DNA from: Woeseia sp.
GTDB taxonomy: Bacteria; Pseudomonadota; Gammaproteobacteria; Steroidobacterales; Woeseiaceae
Assembly (NCBI GenBank): GCA_018701055.1
Contig: JABIUH010000302.1
Span: 1-12,240 of the forward strand
Length of the DNA: 12,240 nt
Reading direction: 5' to 3'
Part shown: one piece after another, positions 1 through 5,906 of the stretch
Layout of the letters: the number at the start of each line of letters is the position of its first letter
Numbering within the stretch: position 1 is the first letter of the stretch
Program-made: the position numbers and the translations under genes
The notes under the pieces: generated by a model
Database searches by the model: none
The model's input: only the letters and a program-made list of their open reading frames with translations
What the model was told of the DNA's origin: nothing

Positions 1-174
1 CGAGCCGCAACATCAGTCAATGCCGATTTGTTTCATATCGGTGATCGCGTTGGCCGTATCAAAGTTGGCTTGCTTGCCGATCTGGTGGCCGTCACTGGAA
101 ATCCAGCAGTCGACATTTCAGCGCTTCGTGAGATTACTTTGGTGGTGAAGAACGGCGAGGTGGTACGAGAATGA
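1..174 (+). CDS. Amidohydrolase, C-terminal end (partial)
   Basis: Only the last 57 codons are in the window; the reading frame is open from base 1 to the TGA at 172-174. The visible protein has the C-terminal signature of metal-dependent amidohydrolases of the imidazolonepropionase / urease-alpha superfamily: a stretch reading G-R-I-K-V-G-x-x-A-D-L-V-A-V, then G-N-P, and a final beta strand ending V-V-K-N-G. This is the small composite beta domain that closes these TIM-barrel hydrolases; the metal-binding barrel lies upstream, outside the window. The substrate cannot be told. The stop codon overlaps the next start as ATGA, so the gene is translationally coupled to the nitrile hydratase-like cluster and probably shares its pathway, perhaps hydrolysing an amide or cyclic product. 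That link is inference. Confidence 0.82.
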   Translation, partial: RAATSVNADLFHIGDRVGRIKVGLLADLVAVTGNPAVDISALREITLVVKNGEVVRE

Positions 175-491
175 ATGAACCATGGGGGCCACACGACTTA
201 GGCGGTCAGGAAGGCGGACCTGTCGATTTGGCAGAGCGCGATACGGCTTATTGGGAGTGGCAGATTGACGCGATGATTCGTCTGTCGCTAAAGAAGGGCT
301 TAATCAGCGACTTTGCCGAGCTGCGTGACGGAATCGAGCAACTGACGCAAGACGACTACGATCAATGTAGCTACTACGAGCGATGGGCAAAGTCTTTGGC
401 GCATACATTGGTGTCGCGAGGCGTCGTTAGCGATGAACAACTGACAAAGCAGATTGAAAACGTGCGTCGACGTCAGGAGGCCGGTACGTGA
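171..491 (+). CDS. Nitrile hydratase/thiocyanate hydrolase family, beta N-terminal-half subunit
   Basis: A 106-residue protein matching the N-terminal half of the NHase beta chain, or the beta subunit (ScnB) of thiocyanate hydrolase. It has the family opening GPHDLGG (residues 6-12), a W-E-W segment near 28-30, the helical A-E-L-R-x-x-I-E segment with Arg52, and S-Y-Y-E-R-W near 67-72, followed by a helix to the end. Arg52 aligns by eye with the conserved beta Arg (56 in Fe-type Rhodococcus NHase) that hydrogen-bonds the oxidised cysteines of the metal site, so the active centre looks intact. The protein stops where a normal beta chain would continue into its SH3-like domain; that half is the next gene. 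The start at 171 is fixed by the family N-terminus and by the ATGA overlap with the amidohydrolase stop. NHase accessory proteins of similar fold are the main alternative. Confidence 0.85.
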   Translation: MNEPWGPHDLGGQEGGPVDLAERDTAYWEWQIDAMIRLSLKKGLISDFAELRDGIEQLTQDDYDQCSYYERWAKSLAHTLVSRGVVSDEQLTKQIENVRRRQEAGT

Positions 492-775
492 ACGCGCCGC
501 TATTCGACGTTGGACAACGCGTGCGGATTCATGACCGAACTCCCGCGGTACATCATCGCGTTCCTAACTATGTGAAAGGCCAGGTTGGTACTGTCGAAAG
601 GGTGTGCGGAATGCATGGTGAGCCGGAGAAGTTTATTCGCGGCGATGGAAATCCTCGGCAACGTATTTATCGAATCAAAATTCAGCAAGAGAATTTGTGG
701 CAAGAATATCAAGGTTCGGTGCGGGATTGTCTGGAAGTAGAAATATTCGAGCACTGGTTGGAGGCGGCCGAATGA
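488..775 (+). CDS. Nitrile hydratase/thiocyanate hydrolase family, beta C-terminal-half subunit
   Basis: A 95-residue protein corresponding to the C-terminal SH3-like barrel of the NHase beta chain, equivalent to the alpha subunit (ScnA) of thiocyanate hydrolase. Visible marks are F-D-V-G-Q-R-V-R (6-13), H-H-R-V-P-x-Y-V-K-G-Q-V-G-T (22-35), an inserted loop with H-G-E-P, then Y-R-I-K-I near 61-65, L-W near 70 and a last helix E-H-W-L-E. Arg24 in HHRVP aligns with the second conserved beta Arg of NHase (141 in Rhodococcus) that contacts the metal-bound cysteine oxygens. The start overlaps the upstream stop by four bases and its own stop overlaps the next start, so all subunits should be made stoichiometrically. 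It is shorter than the 126-residue ScnA that I recall. With the preceding gene it makes one complete beta chain split in two. Confidence 0.87.
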   Translation: MNAPLFDVGQRVRIHDRTPAVHHRVPNYVKGQVGTVERVCGMHGEPEKFIRGDGNPRQRIYRIKIQQENLWQEYQGSVRDCLEVEIFEHWLEAAE

Positions 776-1422
776 CGAATTATGAGGACGACAAAGACCA
801 CGACCATGAACACGATCACTCGCGGACCTTTCAAGCTGACCATGCTGAGCCAACGAGCGATGGCGCTCGTATCGGTTTGGCTTTGCGCGAGCTTCTCATT
901 GAGGCCGGACACTACACGGCGGAAGAAGAACAGACGGTGATTGCGGCAATGCAAGATGCATCGCCCCGTGACGGTGGCAAGATCGCTGCACGCGCTTGGG
1001 TTGATTCTGAGTACAAAAAACGACTGCTGGATAATGGTGCTGCCGCAATTCGTGAGTTGGGTTATGAAATCGAACCCTATGAATTTACGGTTATGGAGAA
1101 TGACGCGAGCACACATAACGTCATTGTCTGCACGCTTTGTTCCTGCTATCCACGCTCGCTGCTCGGGATGTCTCCTGCTTGGTACAAGTCGGCGACCTAT
1201 CGTGCTCGCGTGGTCCGCGAGCCCCGCTCGGTACTGACAGAATTTGGTGTGAATCTAGCGGATGACATCGATGTTCGCGTACACGATTCGACCGCGGAGC
1301 TTCGTTACATGGTTTTACCCGAGCGTCCTGTTGGCACGGAGGGCTGGAGTGAAGCGAAACTTGCTGCGCTTATCACGCGCGATTCACTCATCGGCACGCA
1401 ACGAGACTTGGTTTTGTCTTAA
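772..1422 (+). CDS. Cobalt-type nitrile hydratase alpha / thiocyanate hydrolase gamma-like subunit
   Basis: The catalytic metal-binding subunit, 216 residues. The cobalt signature C-T-L-C-S-C is at residues 120-125; the threonine after the first Cys marks the Co(III) type rather than the Fe type, and C123 and C125 are the ones normally oxidised to sulfenic/sulfinic acids. It is followed by Y-P-R, where most Co-NHases have Y-P-W; Arg128 is the residue type expected in thiocyanate hydrolase gamma. Downstream are W-Y-K-S, the V-L-x-E-F-G segment and the family ending T-R-D-S-x-I-G. The N-terminus is rich in Asp and His (residues 5-24), possibly a metal-handling tail. The ATG at 772 is preferred to a longer in-frame start at 697, because 772 makes an ATGA overlap with the beta C-half gene and drops a non-family extension. 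No activator or cobalt transporter gene is visible. Confidence 0.92.
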   Translation: MTNYEDDKDHDHEHDHSRTFQADHAEPTSDGARIGLALRELLIEAGHYTAEEEQTVIAAMQDASPRDGGKIAARAWVDSEYKKRLLDNGAAAIRELGYEIEPYEFTVMENDASTHNVIVCTLCSCYPRSLLGMSPAWYKSATYRARVVREPRSVLTEFGVNLADDIDVRVHDSTAELRYMVLPERPVGTEGWSEAKLAALITRDSLIGTQRDLVLS

Positions 1423-1436
1423 ACGGCGTCCGTTTT
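1421..1436. terminator. Small hairpin between convergent genes
   Basis: A perfect 6-bp inverted repeat AAACGG / CCGTTT with a 3-base loop lies between the stop of the NHase alpha-like gene and the stop of the convergent LD-carboxypeptidase gene, overlapping both stop codons. A short T stretch follows on the plus strand. It may be a weak bidirectional terminator, but the stem is short and has few G-C pairs. Confidence 0.35.
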
Positions 1437-2448
1437 AGAGAATCCCGGCTTCTTGCATCGAAATGGTGCCGGCATCCGCATCCATCTCGACCGAAATGCC
1501 AAGTGGGATCGTGAACTGTTCGTTGATGTGACCAATCATGCTGCCGCTAAAAGCGGGGATGCCTAATGGGTCGATATGTTCGGCAAGCATTTCTTCCATA
1601 GTGAGTGAGCCGAAGCCGCGACCGGGTTCGTAGTCCGTACAACGCCCGAATACAAATCCCGCAATTTTTCTAAGAACCCCTGACAGCGCTAGCTCGGTCA
1701 TCATGCGGTCAACGCGGCAGACAGATTCTTCGACGTCTTCCACAAACAGAATGCTGCCCTCCCAATCGGGCAAATAAGGTGAGCCGGTAATTGCGGTGAG
1801 CAGTGACAGATTGCCACCAAGAATGGGGCCGGTTGCTTTGCCGCTATTCATGGTTCTGATTCTGTTCTCCGTCTGTACCAAGGTGTTTTCCGTGATAAAA
1901 GTCGGGTTCTTGAGCGTGTAGTTCTCGCCATTCATTACGGCGCGCCGAAAGTGCTCAGCAGAGAAAGTATTCAGAGGGCTGGGCCCGTGAAACGTAACCA
2001 AGCTGGCCATGGTGTGTACAGCACTGATAAGAGCCGTTGCATCGCTATAGCCGAGCAGCACCTTAGGATTGTTCTTAATCATCTCGTAGTCGAGTAGCGG
2101 CAGAACTCTTGGTGCGCCCCAGTCGCCACGCGCGAATATCATCTTAATGTCAGGATCCGCGAAGAATTTATTGATGTCACTGGCGCGCTCCGCATCTTCG
2201 CCGGCGAAGTATCCGTGGCGGTCGTAATAGTTGTCACCAAGAACGACTTCAAAGCCAAGTGATTCGAGCGCATCAACCCAAATCTTCGTTTGCTCAGTTT
2301 CGAATGCCGCCGTCGCCGGGCTAACCAGGCCAACGTGGTCACCGGGACGCAATCGCGCGGGCTTAATGAGTGCATTCCTGGCAATCGAGATAGACGGTGT
2401 GACACTCAGTGCGCCAATAGAGGATAAAAACTCGCGACGATTTACCAT
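1435..2448 (-). CDS. Tat-exported LD-carboxypeptidase (peptidase S66 family)
   Basis: A 337-residue protein of the S66 family, whose known members cut the L-Lys/DAP-D-Ala bond of murein tetrapeptides during peptidoglycan recycling; related proteins (MccF) cleave peptide antibiotics. The serine nucleophile is S135 in L-G-Y-S-D, and E237 (F-V-E-D-V-E) and H307 (I-G-H-I-N) complete the Ser-Glu-His triad, with A-R-G-D-W-G near 106-111. Length is normal once a leader is allowed. The N-terminus has N-R-R-E-F-L followed by a short hydrophobic stretch, a twin-arginine signal, so the enzyme is probably exported folded to the periplasm; classical LdcA is cytoplasmic. A good ribosome site (AGAAGG, 6 bases before ATG) supports the start. 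It is convergent with the nitrile hydratase cluster and divergent from the homocysteine methyltransferase gene. The exact substrate is uncertain. Confidence 0.92.
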   Translation of the reverse strand: MVNRREFLSSIGALSVTPSISIARNALIKPARLRPGDHVGLVSPATAAFETEQTKIWVDALESLGFEVVLGDNYYDRHGYFAGEDAERASDINKFFADPDIKMIFARGDWGAPRVLPLLDYEMIKNNPKVLLGYSDATALISAVHTMASLVTFHGPSPLNTFSAEHFRRAVMNGENYTLKNPTFITENTLVQTENRIRTMNSGKATGPILGGNLSLLTAITGSPYLPDWEGSILFVEDVEESVCRVDRMMTELALSGVLRKIAGFVFGRCTDYEPGRGFGSLTMEEMLAEHIDPLGIPAFSGSMIGHINEQFTIPLGISVEMDADAGTISMQEAGIL

Positions 2449-2504
2449 TTTGACCTTCTGACTCGGTTTTTTCAGAGCGATAAATATGGCAGTGTGGCAG
2501 GGCG
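2449..2504. promoter_or_regulatory. Short divergent promoter region
   Basis: These 56 bases separate two divergent genes and must hold both promoters. On the plus strand a weak pair is visible: CTGACT at 2458-2463 and TAAATA at 2481-2486 with a 17-base spacer, leaving only a short leader before the ATG at 2505. Matches to consensus are partial, so the individual boxes are tentative. On the minus strand the only clear element is the AGAAGG ribosome site of the LD-carboxypeptidase gene. Confidence 0.3.
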
Positions 2505-3428
2505 ATGAACAATTTTGAAAATGCGTTGAAACACAGCGACCCGGTCATCCTCGATGGCGGGCTGGCAACTCAATTGGAGTCTATGGGATTCGATATTGAT
2601 GGTGCTCTTTGGTCAGCAAAACTTCTTGCCAGTAATCCACGCGCAATTGTCGATGCGCATCGCGCCTATCTCGATGCCGGCGCAGATTGCATTATTAGTG
2701 CGAGTTATCAGGCGAGCCGCGAGGGCTTCGCTTTAATTGGCAAGACGCCAGAAGAGGCAGACGCGTTGATCGCCAGTTCAGTGGCCCTAGCCCTCAATGC
2801 TAGGCAGGAGTTTATGACTGAAAATACAGCGACAGATCGAGCGCCGATCGTTGCGGCAAGTGTAGGCCCATACGGTGCGACCCAAAATGATGGCTCTGAG
2901 TACACAGGTGTCTACAACATTGGCGTTGATGAGTTGCGGGCGTTTCACCAACAGCGACTAATGCTCCTAGATCAGACCTGCGCAGATGTATTGGCGGTTG
3001 AAACAATTCCGAATGCCGTCGAGGCTGAAGTGCTGGCGGGACTCTTAAACGATGTTGATACACCTGCGTGGATATCGTTTAGCTGTCGCAATGGCAAGGA
3101 GCTCAGCGATGGAACACCATTGGCGGAAGTGACCGAACAGTTTGCAGAGCACTCTCGCGTATACGCAGTCGGTGTAAATTGCACGGCACCGGAATTCATC
3201 AGCCCTCTGATTTCTATCTTAAAGAACGCAGCGCCAAAGAAGAAAATCGTTGTTTACCCGAACTCCGGTGAGTTTTATCACTCGCACGACAATAGTTGGT
3301 CCGGAATGGCCTGCGATTTCGACAATGCGTTCGATGTTGCTGCTTGGCAAAAAGCTGGGGTGAAGTTTATTGGCGGCTGTTGTCGGACGGGCCCCAATAA
3401 TATTGCGGCAATAAGGGCGAGACTGTGA
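2505..3428 (+). CDS. mmuM: Homocysteine S-methyltransferase (Zn-dependent, MmuM/BHMT family)
   Basis: A cytoplasmic TIM-barrel enzyme of 307 residues that methylates homocysteine to methionine; MmuM uses S-methylmethionine (or SAM), and the related BHMT uses glycine betaine. The N-terminus has the family signature I-L-D-G-G-L-A-T-Q-L-E (15-25), followed by an A-G-A-D-C-I segment. The three zinc-binding cysteines are present: C226 in G-V-N-C-T, and C292 and C293 in G-G-C-C-R-T-G-P. V-E-T-I-P-N near 165-170 and Y-P-N-S-G-E near 251-256 are also typical. Length and ends agree with bacterial MmuM. Only a modest AGGG ribosome site precedes the ATG. The stop overlaps the next gene's GTG start. Its position across from an MttB-type demethylation operon fits a shared methyl-group economy, but co-regulation is not shown. 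The donor (S-methylmethionine or another sulfonium/betaine) cannot be fixed. Confidence 0.93.
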   Translation: MNNFENALKHSDPVILDGGLATQLESMGFDIDGALWSAKLLASNPRAIVDAHRAYLDAGADCIISASYQASREGFALIGKTPEEADALIASSVALALNARQEFMTENTATDRAPIVAASVGPYGATQNDGSEYTGVYNIGVDELRAFHQQRLMLLDQTCADVLAVETIPNAVEAEVLAGLLNDVDTPAWISFSCRNGKELSDGTPLAEVTEQFAEHSRVYAVGVNCTAPEFISPLISILKNAAPKKKIVVYPNSGEFYHSHDNSWSGMACDFDNAFDVAAWQKAGVKFIGGCCRTGPNNIAAIRARL

Positions 3429-4363
3429 CCGTAATCAGAGCAAGTATTTTCGTCATAATTCTAGTCGGTGTTTTTATCGGTTATAGGGTATGGCAACCCC
3501 CGGAAGTTGAGATGGAATCAGCACCGGCGATTCAAGATGTTCGGCCGGTAGCTGTGCCGAATGGCACAGTAGATGTTGAGGTAGAAACAATTCTTCCAAC
3601 CGGAAACATCCCCATTATATCGCTCGATCAACCGGGCTGTTTGACGGAGAGACAATTCGAAGAGCTGCCCGAGCTAATGCAGGAGGCTGAGCGAATGGAG
3701 GCGATCTCAGCGTCAGGCACTGCGCTCACTGCATACGAAAATCTCGGCGAAGATTCGTTGCAGAGTTTCGCGAACCAAGGAGATTCCGCCGCGATGGTCG
3801 TGTTAGGTGCAATGCAAGTAATGCGAGCGTATAAAATTGACGATTCGCGAGCGATTGATTGGCTCAGCGGCAAGAACTTGATCGATGATGTAAACATTGG
3901 AACGGACGAACTCTCGGGAACCGCGAGTCTGGCACTCAATGAGGCTGCCTATTGGTATTATGAAGCAGCGTCACATGGCCGGGTTATGGCGTTGCAGCAG
4001 TATGGACAAGTGAAGGGTCGCCTATTCGGCGGGCCGGTCGGGTTGGGGTGGGTCAGTCAGGCGGAATACGATGCGCTAACCCTTGGCGAAAAAAACTCGC
4101 TGATTCCCAATAATTTATACGGCCAGGTTGCCTATGACGTTGTGCCTGCGATTCGCAGCGTGTTCTCAGATTTAAGTCCGGTCAGTAGTAAACAAGTTGA
4201 AATTCGCGAGAAGCTTCGAGTCGAGTTTGATCGAAACCTGGACGACAGAGGGTTGCCCAGAATTCAGATTGCTGCAGCGGCTATGACCAGCATGGAATAT
4301 CTATTCGAACGAATTTGCGATTCCGTCAAACATGAAGAACTCCGGCGACGTAGTTTGCAATAG
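3425..4363 (+). CDS. Membrane-anchored hypothetical protein with Sel1/TPR-like helices
   Basis: A 312-residue protein that I do not recognise as a named family. It starts with GTG at 3425, overlapping the methyltransferase stop (GTGA), so the two are translationally coupled. Residues 5-20 form one hydrophobic segment, a signal anchor or uncleaved signal peptide, placing the rest in the periplasm. An acidic, Pro-rich linker (about 25-65) follows. The remainder is helical: A-N-Q-G-D-S-A-A-M near 116-124, and E-A-A-Y-W-Y-Y-E-A-A-S-H-G-R near 173-186, which is close to one Sel1-type repeat (A-x-x-W-x-x-x-A-A-x-x-G). Two cysteines (C72 and one in the last 20 residues) could form a disulfide. Sel1-like proteins usually scaffold other proteins; no enzymatic motif is visible. 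It ends 4 bases before the convergent MttB gene. Confidence 0.8.
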   Translation: MTVIRASIFVIILVGVFIGYRVWQPPEVEMESAPAIQDVRPVAVPNGTVDVEVETILPTGNIPIISLDQPGCLTERQFEELPELMQEAERMEAISASGTALTAYENLGEDSLQSFANQGDSAAMVVLGAMQVMRAYKIDDSRAIDWLSGKNLIDDVNIGTDELSGTASLALNEAAYWYYEAASHGRVMALQQYGQVKGRLFGGPVGLGWVSQAEYDALTLGEKNSLIPNNLYGQVAYDVVPAIRSVFSDLSPVSSKQVEIREKLRVEFDRNLDDRGLPRIQIAAAAMTSMEYLFERICDSVKHEELRRRSLQ

Positions 4364-4367
4364 GGGG

Positions 4368-5897
4368 CTACGTGCGCGAACGCCGTCTCCCCGCTCTTCC
4401 CCGATGTCCTTTCGGCGCTTCAGGTGGCGGCTTGTCCGGTGGTGGGGGCAGGTCGGGTAATTTTTCCTGGCTTTCGAATCCAGCCATGACGATTTCGCGC
4501 ATCGCTTTGTCGATTTCAGGATCTGTTTCAAATGGCACGTAGGATGCAAGTCGGCGTTCAACCTCGGCGTTTGCCCGCTGTTCCAAGCCAATGCTGCCTG
4601 TCTTTTCCCATGCCTCTCGATTTTCGCGGTCAATGACCGGATTGGTGAGGTAAAGCTCTTGCGGCCAATGTTCCAAGGTGTGCGGGCTGGTGATCAAGTG
4701 ATCGTCGCGCATGAGATCACTCACCAAATTTCCCGTCGGCAAATCATTCAGCGTTTGAATTTCTCGCACGAAGTGCAAGCATTGTCCGCAGACTTCATTG
4801 TCGAATATCAGCTTGGGAAGGCTAAAAGTCAGAACGAAGTCGAGCATGCCCGGACCGGAAACGGAATTGACACCCGCAATGGCTGCGAGCAACGCGCTGC
4901 TAAAGGTTTCCCCACCGGCCTGAGCGTCCAGCGACTTACCATCTGATAAAGCCATGTAAGCCTGTGTTGGCAATCCAAGACTTTTTGCGATGCTGACATA
5001 GCCCACATTTAGGTGTTGAGCCTCGATTGCAGCCATCGGTGAACTAGCGGCCTTCATGTGGAAGGTTGCTGGTGCGCCGCCGAACAAAACAGGTGTTCCT
5101 GGCCGAATAATTTGGGCCATCGTGATGCCGGTTAAGACATCAACGCAATGGAAAACCAGTGACCCGACCAAGGTAACGGGGGCAATGAGTCCCATCAGCG
5201 TTACAGGAACAATTTCAATTGGGATGCCGGCGTCGACGCAATCCAACATGTTTTGACAAGAATCTTCGCCGTAGCGAAAGTTTCCGGTCGCCGTAATCGT
5301 AAAGATAGACATCGGTTTCGCAATAAGGTCTGCGCGGTCTTCTCTGAACATCTGCAGCATGTCGGCCATACGCGGCACACCGTGTTCGCTGAATGCACCG
5401 GATACCACCGGTTTCTTCGATGTCGTTAGCGTCATGTACAAACGCCAGGCATCAGATACCTGCGATTCGATGTCATTGTTCGTTGAAAATGCAGTCGCCA
5501 GGTAAGCAATATTCTCGAGGCCGTCGCAGATTCGTGCGTACTCGATAAAGTCCGTGGAATCTGACAGGCGTGTTTCGCCGCTACGGTGATCAAGAATTTT
5601 GAGTCCACTCGATCCCGGTACGTAGTGAACGTTGTTGCCGCCGATTTCCGTATAGGGCTCTCCGTCACGATCAAATAGCGTGAACGAAGAAGGCGCGTCT
5701 GCGATGGCTTTTTCAACGACGTCGGCCGGGAAGAAAATTCTTTCGCCTGATTCGTCGGCCTTGAGGCCGTGATCCAGCAGGCGTTTTTTCATTTCAGCAC
5801 CACGGATATTCATGCCCACTTCGGCCATGATCCGTTTGGCTTCATTTAGTATGTTGGTTGTTTGTTCGTCACTAAGGACGTTAAGTGTCGGTCGCAT
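4368..5897 (-). CDS. MttB-family (trimethylamine methyltransferase-like) protein, paralogue 1
   Basis: A 509-residue TIM-barrel protein of the non-pyrrolysine MttB superfamily (COG5598). Known members move a methyl group from a quaternary amine such as glycine betaine to a cognate corrinoid protein. Family marks include the N-terminal helix with I-L-N-E-A-K-R-I-M-A-E-V-G (16-28), the I-A-P-V-T-L-V-G-S-L segment, the P-G-T-P-V-L-F-G-G strand, and D-A-Q-A-G-G-E-T-F-S. There is no in-frame amber codon, so it is not a pyrrolysine enzyme. The MttB domain ends near residue 480. A tail of about 30 residues follows, first proline-rich (L-P-P-P-P-D-K-P-P-P) and then arginine-rich, not part of the fold. 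It is the last gene of the minus-strand operon, 9 bases after its paralogue, with a GAGAG ribosome site. The substrate is unknown; sequence divergence from paralogue 2 suggests a different methyl donor. Confidence 0.9.
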   Translation of the reverse strand: MRPTLNVLSDEQTTNILNEAKRIMAEVGMNIRGAEMKKRLLDHGLKADESGERIFFPADVVEKAIADAPSSFTLFDRDGEPYTEIGGNNVHYVPGSSGLKILDHRSGETRLSDSTDFIEYARICDGLENIAYLATAFSTNNDIESQVSDAWRLYMTLTTSKKPVVSGAFSEHGVPRMADMLQMFREDRADLIAKPMSIFTITATGNFRYGEDSCQNMLDCVDAGIPIEIVPVTLMGLIAPVTLVGSLVFHCVDVLTGITMAQIIRPGTPVLFGGAPATFHMKAASSPMAAIEAQHLNVGYVSIAKSLGLPTQAYMALSDGKSLDAQAGGETFSSALLAAIAGVNSVSGPGMLDFVLTFSLPKLIFDNEVCGQCLHFVREIQTLNDLPTGNLVSDLMRDDHLITSPHTLEHWPQELYLTNPVIDRENREAWEKTGSIGLEQRANAEVERRLASYVPFETDPEIDKAMREIVMAGFESQEKLPDLPPPPDKPPPEAPKGHRGRAGRRRSRT

Positions 5898-5906
5898 TAG
5901 GGCTCT

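Noticed and set aside
697..771. Longer start for the cobalt subunit
   Set aside because: The extra 25 residues are unlike the family and overlap the beta C-half gene deeply; ATG 772 gives the ATGA coupling seen across the cluster.
171..775. Frameshift breaking a single nitrile hydratase beta gene
   Set aside because: The break falls exactly between the two domains, with a proper ATG, an ATGA overlap and a known precedent in thiocyanate hydrolase; both halves keep key arginines.
500..853. 117-codon minus-strand ORF opposite the nitrile hydratase genes
   Set aside because: Shadow of two well supported overlapping genes; no family features.
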